From Herbiconiux ginsengi (GTDB lineage Bacteria; Actinomycetota; Actinomycetes; Actinomycetales; Microbacteriaceae), in assembly GCF_900107435.1 (NCBI RefSeq), contig NZ_FNPZ01000004.1, forward strand, positions 248,001 to 312,000: a stretch of 64,000 nucleotides of DNA. Reading direction: 5' to 3'. This document shows positions 25,748 through 33,701 of this stretch, piece by piece (positions within the stretch are counted from its first letter, which is position 1; each line of letters opens with the position of its first letter). The notes below the pieces were generated by a model. That model saw only the letters and a list, made by a program, of their open reading frames with translations. It had not been told where the DNA came from and made no database searches. The position numbers and the translations under genes are program-made.

Positions 25748-27218
25748 CCCGACGGTTCCTCCGGCGGGTGCGCGCGAGCATCCGGCGCCCCCGTCCTCGC
25801 GGCAGAGCGCGCGACGATGGCGCGGCTACCGCAGAGCGACCGTCGCCACGATCGCGGTGCTGGCGGTCGCTGCCGCGGGTCTCGGATTCGCCGCCGTGCT
25901 GCGCGGCCCGAAGCTCGACACGGCGTCGGTCAATCTCGCCGCGGTGATCTCGCGCGACGGGCAGAAACTCGTGCTGCACGCCGATCAGCCGTTGGCAGAC
26001 GTCACTGCGGAGCAGGTGTCCATCACGCCATCGGCACCGTTCGAGGTGGCGACCGACGGCGCCGATGTCACTCTCACCGTGCAGGGGATGCTCGACTACG
26101 CCACCGAGTACCGCGTGCGTGTGCAGGGTGTCGAGGGCGCGTCGACGGGGCTCTCGGGCACCCTCGACTACTCTTTTCTGACTCCGGATTCCGAGGTCTA
26201 CACTCTGCTGCGGCAGGGCGGGGCGGCTCCGGCCGAGCGGCCCGACGACCAGATCCTGCGGTCAGGGGTGGCCGGCGGTGCGGATGCGCGGAGCGACGTC
26301 GTGTTCCAGGCGCCCCGCATCCAGCAGTTCGCGGTCGCCGGATCGGCGTTGGCGGCCGTGGTGATCGGCGACGACGGCGGAACCGCGCTCAGGCTCTCCG
26401 TCGACGGCGGATCGGCGACCGACGTGCACACCCCGAGCGGCGGACGCATTCAGAACCTGCACGCCTCGCCCAGCGCCCACCTGTTCGGATTCACCGTGAA
26501 CGGTGGAGCCGCCGAAGCAGACTCCTCCGGCCGGGTCTACCAGAACGCCCTGTTCGTGTTCGACCCCTTCGCGTCGTCGGGACGAGCCGAGGAGGTCACG
26601 GGATTCTCGGGCGAGCCGTTGCGGGTCGTGGACTGGGCATTCGTGCCGGGCACCTCCTCGCTCGTGGCGCAGGGCACCGACCAGCAGCTCTACCTGATCG
26701 ATCCGCTCGACGGCACCGAACCGACGCCCCTCGGCCGGCATGCGGCGATGCTCGGGTTTCTGCCGGGTGGCGTACAGCTCATCGTCGGGGACGGCGAGCA
26801 AGTCTCCACCATCGATCTCGCCACCGGCGCCCAGCAGCCATTGGACCGCACCGTCCCCGACGTCGATCCCGCCTTCTATCCGAAGAAGATCGTGACCCTT
26901 GCCGGCGGGCTCACGATCGGGCAGTACGACGACGTCGACTACAGCCAGGCCAGTCCCATCGTCGGATCGGTGATCATGGCGTCCGACCCCACGGGAACGA
27001 GGGAGCTCTACCGCCCCCCGGTCGTCGGCGCCCGAGTGCGCGACTTCTGCATCTCGCCGAACGGACAGTATCTGGCCGTCGAGACCATCCCCTCCGACGG
27101 CGTCAGCGACGGCTACGCCCTGCCTGGCTATTCGGGGATGACGACATCACTGATCGACATCCGCACCGGACAGAGCACTCGCGGCGTTCCTGGATTCCAG
27201 TCCGACTGGTGCGCCTGA
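25737..27218 (+). CDS. Membrane-anchored extracellular protein, beta-propeller-like, unknown function
   Basis: 493 residues: an N-terminal cytoplasmic stretch, one membrane anchor (about 37-60) and a long extracellular part. Residues about 70-150 look like an Ig-like domain (VSITPSAPFEVATDGADVTLTVQG, cf. SbsA-type). Residues about 190-490 alternate beta strands with repeating turns such as VDGGSATDVHTPSGG and STIDLATGAQQPLD, resembling a beta-propeller. The ATG at 25737 overlaps the preceding gene by 11 bases, so the three genes from 23914 form one operon. I do not recognise a named family; it is probably an extracellular component of the permease module. Confidence 0.7.
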   Translation: MSTDPTVPPAGAREHPAPPSSRQSARRWRGYRRATVATIAVLAVAAAGLGFAAVLRGPKLDTASVNLAAVISRDGQKLVLHADQPLADVTAEQVSITPSAPFEVATDGADVTLTVQGMLDYATEYRVRVQGVEGASTGLSGTLDYSFLTPDSEVYTLLRQGGAAPAERPDDQILRSGVAGGADARSDVVFQAPRIQQFAVAGSALAAVVIGDDGGTALRLSVDGGSATDVHTPSGGRIQNLHASPSAHLFGFTVNGGAAEADSSGRVYQNALFVFDPFASSGRAEEVTGFSGEPLRVVDWAFVPGTSSLVAQGTDQQLYLIDPLDGTEPTPLGRHAAMLGFLPGGVQLIVGDGEQVSTIDLATGAQQPLDRTVPDVDPAFYPKKIVTLAGGLTIGQYDDVDYSQASPIVGSVIMASDPTGTRELYRPPVVGARVRDFCISPNGQYLAVETIPSDGVSDGYALPGYSGMTTSLIDIRTGQSTRGVPGFQSDWCA

Positions 27219-27289
27219 CTGATCGGTGTCGAGAGGATCGCAAACGGATCCGTCGGCGACGAGAGGTCGGTGGAGCGCCCGCTTCCCGT

Positions 27290-27685
27290 CTAGCGGGTCA
27301 GGAGCGTCGACTGGATCTTGTCCGAGACGGCCTCGCGCAGCGGCCGCACCGCGTCGGCGGCCCACGCCTCCGGGTTCGGGAACGACCATTCCAGCAGCTC
27401 GCCGCGCGGCGTCGATGGCAGCACCAGTCCCGGCTTCATCAGCACCACGACGTCGGCTTCGTCGAGATCTGCGGTGCTGACCGCGCGCGGCACGTTCCCC
27501 GAAATGTCCATGCCCAGCTCGGCCACCGTCGCGGCCACGGCCGGGTTCACCTCGTCGGCGGGCGAGAGCCCGGCCGAGGTCGCGGTGAACCGGTCGCCGG
27601 CCAGGTGGCCGAGCAGCGCGGCCCCGAGCTGGGAGCGGCCGGCGTTGTGCTGGCAGATGAACAAGACGGTGGGCGTGGTGGTCAT
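27290..27685 (-). CDS. ArsC-type low-molecular-weight phosphatase (arsenate reductase)
   Basis: A 131-residue LMW tyrosine-phosphatase fold protein. The CX5R loop is CQHNAGRS (Cys11-Arg17), and the Asp region is ELLEWSFPNPEAW. Actinobacterial ArsC proteins of this type form mycothiol adducts of arsenate that are then reduced by mycoredoxin; this is the likely role given the arsenic locus around it. The WSFPNP motif replaces the more usual DP loop residues WxxxDP, so the general acid is not obvious. The ATG at 27685 is chosen because translation further upstream has no conserved sequence. It is the last gene of a three-gene minus-strand run. Confidence 0.82.
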   Translation of the reverse strand: MTTTPTVLFICQHNAGRSQLGAALLGHLAGDRFTATSAGLSPADEVNPAVAATVAELGMDISGNVPRAVSTADLDEADVVVLMKPGLVLPSTPRGELLEWSFPNPEAWAADAVRPLREAVSDKIQSTLLTR

Positions 27686-27714
27686 GGATCGCTTTCGGTC
27701 GGTGCGGGGATGGG

Positions 27715-28371
27715 TCAGACGCGCGAGCTGGTGAATCCAGGGGTGACGTGGAGCTCGTCGAGGAGGGCGAGGACGCGGCGCTCGATCTCGTCGCGGATCG
27801 GCCGGATATCGGTCGCGGTCAACCCGGCCGGGTCGTCGAGCACCCACTCCTCGTAGCGTTTTCCGGGGAAGATCGGGCAGGCGTCGCCGCACCCCATCGT
27901 GATGACGACGTCGGCGGCGCGCACGACCTCATCCGTCCACGGCTTCGGGTACTCGTTCGAGATGTCGATGCCGCGCTCGGTCATCGCGGCGATCGCCTCA
28001 CCGTTCACCTGGTCGCCCGGCTCCGAACCGCCCGACCAGGCGACCGCGTTCTCGCCGGCGTAGTGCTCGAAGAAGCCGAGCGCCATCTGCGAGCGGCCGG
28101 CGTTGTGGACGCAGAGAAACAGCACGGTGGGTTTGCCGTCGAGGTGCTTGCCTTCGACCCGGGCGAGGGCATTCAACCGTTGGCGGGCGAACTTCTCGGC
28201 CAGCAGCGGCAAGAACGTCGTGACTTTCGCACGTCCCGCGAACTGATCGTAGGAGGAATGCAGGAACCGTTCGATGGTCTCGACGTTGAAGGTGCCCGCG
28301 AAGTCGCGTTCGAGGCGGGTGGCCGCAGTCGTCAACGCGTACTGCTGATCGAGGGTGATGGCGGGGTTCAT
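27715..28371 (-). CDS. ArsC-type phosphatase with N-terminal three-helix domain
   Basis: 218 residues. Residues 1-75 are an all-helical domain (RLERDFAGTFNVETIERFLHSSYDQF) known as a three-helix bundle in actinobacterial arsenate reductases. Residues 80-218 are the LMW phosphatase domain with CX5R loop CVHNAGRS (Cys87-Arg93), GCGDACPIFPGKRYEEW and DDPAGL as the DP loop. It should catalyse arsenate reduction or arseno-mycothiol formation. The helical part has been linked to dimerisation. The start ATG at 28371 lies 14 bases after the stop of the upstream ArsR fusion gene, so they are cotranscribed. Confidence 0.86.
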   Translation of the reverse strand: MNPAITLDQQYALTTAATRLERDFAGTFNVETIERFLHSSYDQFAGRAKVTTFLPLLAEKFARQRLNALARVEGKHLDGKPTVLFLCVHNAGRSQMALGFFEHYAGENAVAWSGGSEPGDQVNGEAIAAMTERGIDISNEYPKPWTDEVVRAADVVITMGCGDACPIFPGKRYEEWVLDDPAGLTATDIRPIRDEIERRVLALLDELHVTPGFTSSRV

Positions 28372-28384
28372 GGGGTGCTCTCTT

Positions 28385-29059
28385 TCAGGATGCGGCGAGC
28401 CGCGGAGCGAGGTCCGAGATGCGTCGTTGCAGCTCGGCGTAGGTGGTGTCGAACGCGGCGGCGGTGCCGATCCGAACGGGGTCCGGGATCGACCAGTGGA
28501 TGTTCCCGGTTGCCCCCAGTTCTTCATGGGCGTTGTCGCAGACGGTGACGACGAAATCGGTGTCGGTGAGCACCTCGGCGAGGGTGCGCGGTTGCGCATC
28601 CGCGAGGGTGAGGTCGTGACGCTGCGCGGTGGCGATCGCGCCCGGGTCGATCCGGTCGGCCGGATGCGTGCCGCCGGACGCGGCCGGGATGCTCGACTGC
28701 CGCTCCCAGAGCGCGGCCGCGAGCTGCGACCGGGCCGAGTTCGCGGTGCAGACGAACACCACCCGGTCGGCACGCTCCGCAGCCCCGGGGGTGAGGCCGT
28801 CGAGGGCGGTGTCGATCAGGTGCACGTAGGAGCGGCGCTTGTCGGCTTCCGACCGGGACCGGGCGACCATGCCGACCGCTTCGAGGGCATTCAGGTGATG
28901 GGTGACGAGATTGGCGCGGATGCCGAGCGCGACCTGGATCTCGGTGGGGGAGAGGTCCCCCAGCGTGAGCAGGTCGACGATGCGCAGCCGCGCCGGCTCG
29001 CTGAGCGCGGCGTGCTTCGCTGCCCGCCGCTCTAACTCTTCACTTCGCTCAATGTTCAT
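28385..29059 (-). CDS. ArsR regulator fused to an ArsC-like phosphatase
   Basis: 224 residues in two parts. Residues about 5-90 are an ArsR winged helix (HAALSEPARLRIVDLL, IRANLVTHHLNALEAVGMV). Residues about 98-224 are a LMW phosphatase-like domain with CX5R loop CTANSAR (Cys104-Arg110) and IPDPVRIG as DP loop. The HTH lacks the ELCVCDL arsenite site of classical ArsR, so the effector may be sensed by the phosphatase domain or elsewhere. It faces the aquaporin gene across a short promoter region and probably represses both directions. Fusions of this kind occur in actinobacteria. Confidence 0.84.
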   Translation of the reverse strand: MNIERSEELERRAAKHAALSEPARLRIVDLLTLGDLSPTEIQVALGIRANLVTHHLNALEAVGMVARSRSEADKRRSYVHLIDTALDGLTPGAAERADRVVFVCTANSARSQLAAALWERQSSIPAASGGTHPADRIDPGAIATAQRHDLTLADAQPRTLAEVLTDTDFVVTVCDNAHEELGATGNIHWSIPDPVRIGTAAAFDTTYAELQRRISDLAPRLAAS

Positions 29060-29079
29060 TGTTTCAATCTTGACTGAAC
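29054..29079. promoter_or_regulatory. Candidate ArsR operator in the divergent ars promoter
   Basis: The 49 bases between the ArsR-fusion start (29059) and the aquaporin start (29109) contain TCAA-TC-TTGA (29064-29073) nested inside GTTCA...TGAAC (29054-29058 and 29075-29079). Both are inverted repeats of the TTCAA type often bound by ArsR proteins. The site would cover both promoters. Confidence 0.5.
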
Positions 29080-29108
29080 TAGTTGGTTCGCGTCAAGATG
29101 GGGCCGAC

Positions 29109-29855
29109 ATGAAAACCGCACACCTTCGCCCCGAGCTGTCCCGGCCGCACCTGGCCCGCCGGGTGGCTGCCGAATTCGTCGGCACCGGCCTGCTCGTCAC
29201 GGTCGTCGTGGGCTCTGGGATCGCGGCGCAGCAGCTCTCGGCCGGCGATGCCGGCCTGCAACTGCTGGAGAACAGCATCGCCACCGCGCTCGGCCTGGTG
29301 GTGCTGATCCTGATGCTCGGCCCGGTGTCAGGGGCGCACTTCAACCCGGTCGTATCGATCGCAGACTGGCTCATCGGCCGCCGCGGCAACGGTCTCCCGG
29401 GCCGTGACCTCGGCCCGTATCTGCTCGCTCAGATCGGGGGAGGGATCGCCGGCACCCTCCTGGCCGGCGTCATGTTCGACACCGCCCCCGCCCTCTCGAC
29501 CACCGACCGGGCATCCGGCGGCCATCTGGTCGGGGAAGTCGTCGCCACGGCGGGCCTGGTGCTGCTGATCTTCGCTCTCGCCCGTAGCGGTAGGAGCGAG
29601 GTCACCGCGGCCGCGGTCGGCGCCTACATCGGGGCCGCGTACTGGTTCACCAGCTCGACGTCGTTCGCGAACCCGGCCGTGACGATCGCCCGCACGTTCA
29701 CCGACACCTTCGCCGGCATCGCCCCCGCATCCGTCGCCCCGTTCATCCTCGCGCAGCTCGTCGGTGCAGCCCTCGGGCTCGGCCTGCTGTTCGTGTTCTA
29801 CCCGACCGCCGCCCGTACGGCCGGCAACGTCGTCATCCCTGTCGAAGCCCCCTGA
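29109..29855 (+). CDS. Aquaglyceroporin family channel (AqpS-like)
   Basis: A 248-residue MIP-family channel with six membrane segments. The two pore motifs are GAHFNPVVS (NPV instead of NPA in the first half) and FANPAVTIAR in the second. In several bacteria an aquaglyceroporin replaces the arsenite pump: arsenate is reduced by ArsC and arsenite leaves through AqpS. The direct linkage to three ArsC-type domains and an ArsR fusion supports that role here. The frame is open upstream across the ars promoter, but the ATG at 29109 starts just before the first helix. Confidence 0.85.
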   Translation: MKTAHLRPELSRPHLARRVAAEFVGTGLLVTVVVGSGIAAQQLSAGDAGLQLLENSIATALGLVVLILMLGPVSGAHFNPVVSIADWLIGRRGNGLPGRDLGPYLLAQIGGGIAGTLLAGVMFDTAPALSTTDRASGGHLVGEVVATAGLVLLIFALARSGRSEVTAAAVGAYIGAAYWFTSSTSFANPAVTIARTFTDTFAGIAPASVAPFILAQLVGAALGLGLLFVFYPTAARTAGNVVIPVEAP

Positions 29856-29868
29856 AAGGCACACCCTC

Positions 29869-31248
29869 ATGCATCTCGTAGCGATCGGCGGAAGCGACGC
29901 CGGAATCTCCACCGCGCTCCGCGCCCGCGAACTCGACCCCACCGTCGACGTGACCGTCGTCGTCGCGGACGCCTACCCGAACTTCTCGATCTGCGGCATC
30001 CCGTACTACTTCTCTCGCGAGGTGAACCCGTGGCAGTCCCTCGCCCACCGCACCCGCGCCGACCTCGAAGCGACCGGGATGCAGCTCCGGCTCGACACCC
30101 TCGCCACCGGCATCGATGTCGCCGCCCAGCGACTCGCCGTCCGGGATGCGAGCGGGCAAGAGTCGACGATCGCCTACGACGAGCTGATGGTCGGCACCGG
30201 AGCATCCCCGTCGACGGCCGGCATCACCGGAATCGGCGGCGCCGGCGGGCTCGGCCCGGACGACGGCGTGCACGTGCTGCACTCGATGGGCGACACCTTC
30301 GCGCTCGAGCGCTACCTCGACGAACACGAGCCCGAAACAGCGATCATCGTCGGCGCGGGCTACGTCGGCCTCGAAATGGCCGAGGCCCTCACCGTCCGCG
30401 GTCTCCAGGTGACTCAGCTGCAGCGCGGCCCCGAAGTGCTCTCCACCCTCGACCCCCAACTCGGCTCCCTCGTACACGACGAGCTCACCCGCCACGGCGT
30501 CGACGTCGTGACCGGCGCCCGTGTCGAGGGCATCACCCGCGAGAGCGCCGGCCTCACCGTGACCGGGGTGCAGGATGGCGACGGCTTCTCCCGCACCGCC
30601 GACCTGGTGCTCGTCGTGGTCGGCGTGCGACCCAACACCGGCCTGCTCGCCGATGCCGGCGCGAGCGTGGGTGCCGGGGGAGCGGTCGTCGTCGACGAGC
30701 GGATGCGCACCGGCCTGCCCCATGTCTGGGCCGCCGGCGACGGCGTGGTCACCCACCATCGCCTCCTCGGTGTCACCTATCTGCCCCTCGGCACGACCGC
30801 GCACAAGCAGGGTCGAGTGGCCGGGGAGAACGCGATCGGGGGCGACGCCCGGTTCGCCGGAAGCCTCGGCACCCAGGTCGTGAAGGTCTTCGACCTCGTG
30901 GCCGCCCGCACAGGCCTCCGCGACCACGAAGCCCTCTCGGCCGGCTACACGCCCCTCAGCGGCACCGCGATCGCCGACGACCACAAGGCGTACTACCCGG
31001 GCGCGAAACCGCTCAGCATCCGCATCACCGGCGACACCGACACCGGGCTCCTGCTCGGCGCGCAGCTCGTCGGCGCCCGCGGAGCCGAGATCGCCAAGCG
31101 GGTCGACACCTACGCCACCGCGCTGCACCACGGCATGACGGTCGACGCGATGAGCGACCTCGACCTCTCCTACACGCCCCCGCTCGGCTCCCCGTGGGAC
31201 GCCGTGCAGGTCGCCACCCAAGCCTGGAGCCGCCAGCTCCGCACCTAG
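29869..31248 (+). CDS. FAD-dependent pyridine nucleotide-disulfide oxidoreductase (CoA-disulfide reductase-like)
   Basis: 459 residues. The FAD-binding GxGxxG-like motif is IGGSDAG at the N-terminus, the NAD(P)H motif is IIVGAGYVGLEMAEAL (about 161-176), and the C-terminal dimerisation domain begins near residue 335. The single active Cys42 in YPNFSICGIPYY is the hallmark of CoA-disulfide and persulfide reductases. It follows the channel gene by 13 bases in one operon. Such flavoproteins recur in actinobacterial arsenic loci, where they may restore the thiol redox state; its exact substrate is open. Confidence 0.83.
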   Translation: MHLVAIGGSDAGISTALRARELDPTVDVTVVVADAYPNFSICGIPYYFSREVNPWQSLAHRTRADLEATGMQLRLDTLATGIDVAAQRLAVRDASGQESTIAYDELMVGTGASPSTAGITGIGGAGGLGPDDGVHVLHSMGDTFALERYLDEHEPETAIIVGAGYVGLEMAEALTVRGLQVTQLQRGPEVLSTLDPQLGSLVHDELTRHGVDVVTGARVEGITRESAGLTVTGVQDGDGFSRTADLVLVVVGVRPNTGLLADAGASVGAGGAVVVDERMRTGLPHVWAAGDGVVTHHRLLGVTYLPLGTTAHKQGRVAGENAIGGDARFAGSLGTQVVKVFDLVAARTGLRDHEALSAGYTPLSGTAIADDHKAYYPGAKPLSIRITGDTDTGLLLGAQLVGARGAEIAKRVDTYATALHHGMTVDAMSDLDLSYTPPLGSPWDAVQVATQAWSRQLRT

Positions 31249-31285
31249 CCCCCAGGATGTCGGCCGTTGCCGCCGGTTATCAGAA

Positions 31286-31314
31286 TTGGATCCACAGCTG
31301 GTATGTTTGGATCC
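31286..31314 (+). promoter_or_regulatory. GGATCC-pair operator, site A
   Basis: TTGGATCC twice with 21 bases between equivalent positions: GGATCC at 31288-31293 and 31309-31314, 15 bases between. It lies 20 bases before the start of the first gene of the cluster (31334). TATGTT at 31302-31307 may be the -10, so a bound repressor would cover the promoter. One of six equal sites, all in promoters of this cluster. Confidence 0.75.
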
Positions 31315-31333
31315 TACTTGAACCGGAAGGCAC

Positions 31334-32590
31334 ATGAACTCGATACCTGCCGTGAACTCGCCGGCATCCGATGCCGGCACATCACCACGACCGATCGACG
31401 TGCAGCGCGAGCGAGAGCTCACTGCCGGCTCCCGGCGTTCGCACCACTTCAATGCGGCGGGTGCCGCCCTTCCCTCGGTCGGCGTGGTCTCCACCGTCGT
31501 CGATCATCTGCGCCTCGAGGAATCGGTCGGCGGCTACGAGGCTTCGGCGGAGGTGCGCGCGCGGTCGGAGGCCGTGTACGACTCGGCGGCGCGGCTCATC
31601 GGCGCCGGCCGAGACGAGATCGCCCTCTTCGACAGCGCCTCGACGGGGCTCCGTGTCATCCTCGACGCGCTGCGGCCCCGGGTCGGCAGTCGCATCATCG
31701 CCTCTCGCAACACCTACGTGAGCCATGCCCTGCACCTCATGACACTCGAACGCGAAGAGCAGGTGGTGCTCGACATCGCGCCGGTGGGCCCGGGCCGGCA
31801 GATCGACCTCGACGCCCTCGAGAGACTGCTGGCGGAAGGACCACCCGCCATCGTGACCGTGGCGCACGTGCCGACCTCATCGGGCCTCGTCGAACCGGTC
31901 GCGCTGATCGGGGAGCTCGTGCGCTCGTACGGCGGCTTCTACATCGTCGACGCGACCCAGTCGGTGGGGCACCTGCGCACCGACGTGCGCGAGATCGGCT
32001 GCGACGCCCTCGTCACGACCGGGCGCAAGTTCCTCCGAGCGCCGAGAGGAACCGGATTCGGCTACCTCTCCGCCGCGGCCGTCGAGCGTCTCACGCCGAC
32101 GGCGCCCGACGTGCGTGCCGCGCAGTGGACGGCGCCGGCGGACTGGAAGGTCGACACCACCGCGCGCCGATTCGAGACCTGGGAAGCCGGCATCGCGGCC
32201 CGGCTGGGTCTCGGCGCCGCGATCGACGAGGCGCTCGATCGCGGCCTGCCCGCGACCGAGGCATGGCTGACGGCCGCCGGGCGCGCGGTGCGGGCCGCGC
32301 TCGCCGAGGTCGAGGGCGTGCGGGTGGCGGAGCCGCTCGAGACCCCGTCGGCGATCGTGACCTTCGAGGTGGACGGCGTCTCGGCGGCCGAGGTCGTCGC
32401 GGAGCTCGCGAGCCAGAAGGTGCGGCTCGTCTCGGTGCCGGCCACACACGGGCAGTGGGATCTCGGTGACCGGGGCATCCCCGCCGTCGTTCGCGCCTCC
32501 ATCCACGTCTACAACGACGAGAATGACATCGCTGCACTGATCGATCGTGTCTCGGACATCGCTCGGGCGCAGCGGAAGGGACAGGCGTGA
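31334..32590 (+). CDS. Class V aminotransferase-fold PLP enzyme
   Basis: A 418-residue fold-type I PLP enzyme of the cysteine desulfurase / selenocysteine lyase branch. Asp206 (YIVDATQSVG) should hold the pyridine nitrogen and Lys232 (TTGRKFLRAPRGTGF) should form the Schiff base. The RAPRGTGF stretch is typical of stand-alone class V enzymes acting on small amines or thiols rather than of IscS, and no conserved Cys loop of a desulfurase is visible. It is the first gene of operon A and ends in a GTGA overlap with an amine-oxidising flavoenzyme, so a role in amine or amino-acid breakdown is likely. GGAAGG precedes the ATG. Confidence 0.8.
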   Translation: MNSIPAVNSPASDAGTSPRPIDVQRERELTAGSRRSHHFNAAGAALPSVGVVSTVVDHLRLEESVGGYEASAEVRARSEAVYDSAARLIGAGRDEIALFDSASTGLRVILDALRPRVGSRIIASRNTYVSHALHLMTLEREEQVVLDIAPVGPGRQIDLDALERLLAEGPPAIVTVAHVPTSSGLVEPVALIGELVRSYGGFYIVDATQSVGHLRTDVREIGCDALVTTGRKFLRAPRGTGFGYLSAAAVERLTPTAPDVRAAQWTAPADWKVDTTARRFETWEAGIAARLGLGAAIDEALDRGLPATEAWLTAAGRAVRAALAEVEGVRVAEPLETPSAIVTFEVDGVSAAEVVAELASQKVRLVSVPATHGQWDLGDRGIPAVVRASIHVYNDENDIAALIDRVSDIARAQRKGQA

Positions 32591-33699
32591 ACGCGGTGAC
32601 GACGGCCGGCGGCATGGACGCGGATGTCGTGGTGCTGGGCCTCGGCGTGCACGGCAGTGCGGCGGCGGCCAGTCTCGCCCGCCGCGGCCACCGCGTGATC
32701 GGCCTCGAACGGTTCACCCCCGATCACTCTCGCGGCTCGTCGCACGGGCGCACCCGGATGATCCGTCGCGCCTACCCGAACGCGGTGTGGAACGGCTTCG
32801 TCGAGAAGGCCTACGACGCCTGGGAGGCCCTCGAACGCGAGTCGGCGACCACGCTGATCCACCGCACGGGCGGTGTCTACGCCCACGCCGGCGCGTCCCC
32901 GCTGCAGGGCCCCGGTTGCGAGACCCTCGAGAACGCCGAGGCCGTGGCCGAGCGGATGCCGGCGCTGCGGATCCCCGCCGGCCACGGTGCCGTGTTCGAC
33001 CCGAGCGCCGGGGTTCTCGAAGCCGAGGCCGCGCTCGCGGCGCTGCGCACGAGTGCCGGTGCCCACGGTGCACAGCTGCGTTTCGGCGAGCAGGTGGAGA
33101 GCTGGTCGCCGACGGACGACGGCGTGATCGTGCAGACCCCGGACGGCCCGATCCGCGCGCGGCGGCTCGTGGTGGCCGCCGGACCCTGGGCCGGGGATCT
33201 GCTGCCCTCGCTCGCTCCGCTGCTCGAGGTCTGGCGGATCGTCACCGTGACGGTCGCTCCCGGGCAGTTCGCCGGCAGGCCGCCGCAGCTCGGGGCCTTC
33301 TCGGTCGACCGCCCCGAGGGTCTCGTCTTCGGCATCCCGGATGCACAGGGCAACGGGCTGAAACTCGGCATCGACGCCGGGCCGGTCTGGAACCCCGAGG
33401 TGCCGGTGGCCCCGCCCACCGATGCCGAGGTCGACGAGATCCGGTCCCTCATGGAGGAATACGTGCCAGGCATCGACACCTCCATCGTGGATGCGGCCGC
33501 GTGCCTCTACACGATGACCGCGGACAAGCGCTTCGTGATCGGCCCGCTCGCCGAGAGTCCGGCCGTGATCGCGGTCTCGGCCTGCTCCGGCCATGGCTTC
33601 AAATTCGGTGCGGCCGTCGGCGACGCCGTGGCCGATCTGGTGGAGGGCATCCCGCGCCCCGACCTCGACTTCATCTCGACCGCGCGACGGGGGCTGTGA
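32587..33699 (+). CDS. FAD-dependent N-methyl amino acid / amine oxidase (SolA, monomeric sarcosine oxidase-like)
   Basis: 370 residues. The N-terminal dinucleotide motif is VVVLGLGVHGSAAAASLARR, and DHSRGSSHGRTRMIR follows as in monomeric sarcosine oxidases. Cys306 in CLYTMTADKRF matches the Cys that binds FAD covalently, and SGHGFKFG follows near the C-terminus. Family members oxidise N-methyl amino acids or secondary amines to imines with H2O2 release; PuuB-like relatives oxidise gamma-glutamyl amines. The start is GTG, overlapping the preceding stop. The next gene is a gamma-glutamyltransferase, which favours a gamma-glutamyl substrate, but this is inference. Confidence 0.85.
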   Translation: MNAVTTAGGMDADVVVLGLGVHGSAAAASLARRGHRVIGLERFTPDHSRGSSHGRTRMIRRAYPNAVWNGFVEKAYDAWEALERESATTLIHRTGGVYAHAGASPLQGPGCETLENAEAVAERMPALRIPAGHGAVFDPSAGVLEAEAALAALRTSAGAHGAQLRFGEQVESWSPTDDGVIVQTPDGPIRARRLVVAAGPWAGDLLPSLAPLLEVWRIVTVTVAPGQFAGRPPQLGAFSVDRPEGLVFGIPDAQGNGLKLGIDAGPVWNPEVPVAPPTDAEVDEIRSLMEEYVPGIDTSIVDAAACLYTMTADKRFVIGPLAESPAVIAVSACSGHGFKFGAAVGDAVADLVEGIPRPDLDFISTARRGL

Positions 33700-33701
33700 C
33701 C

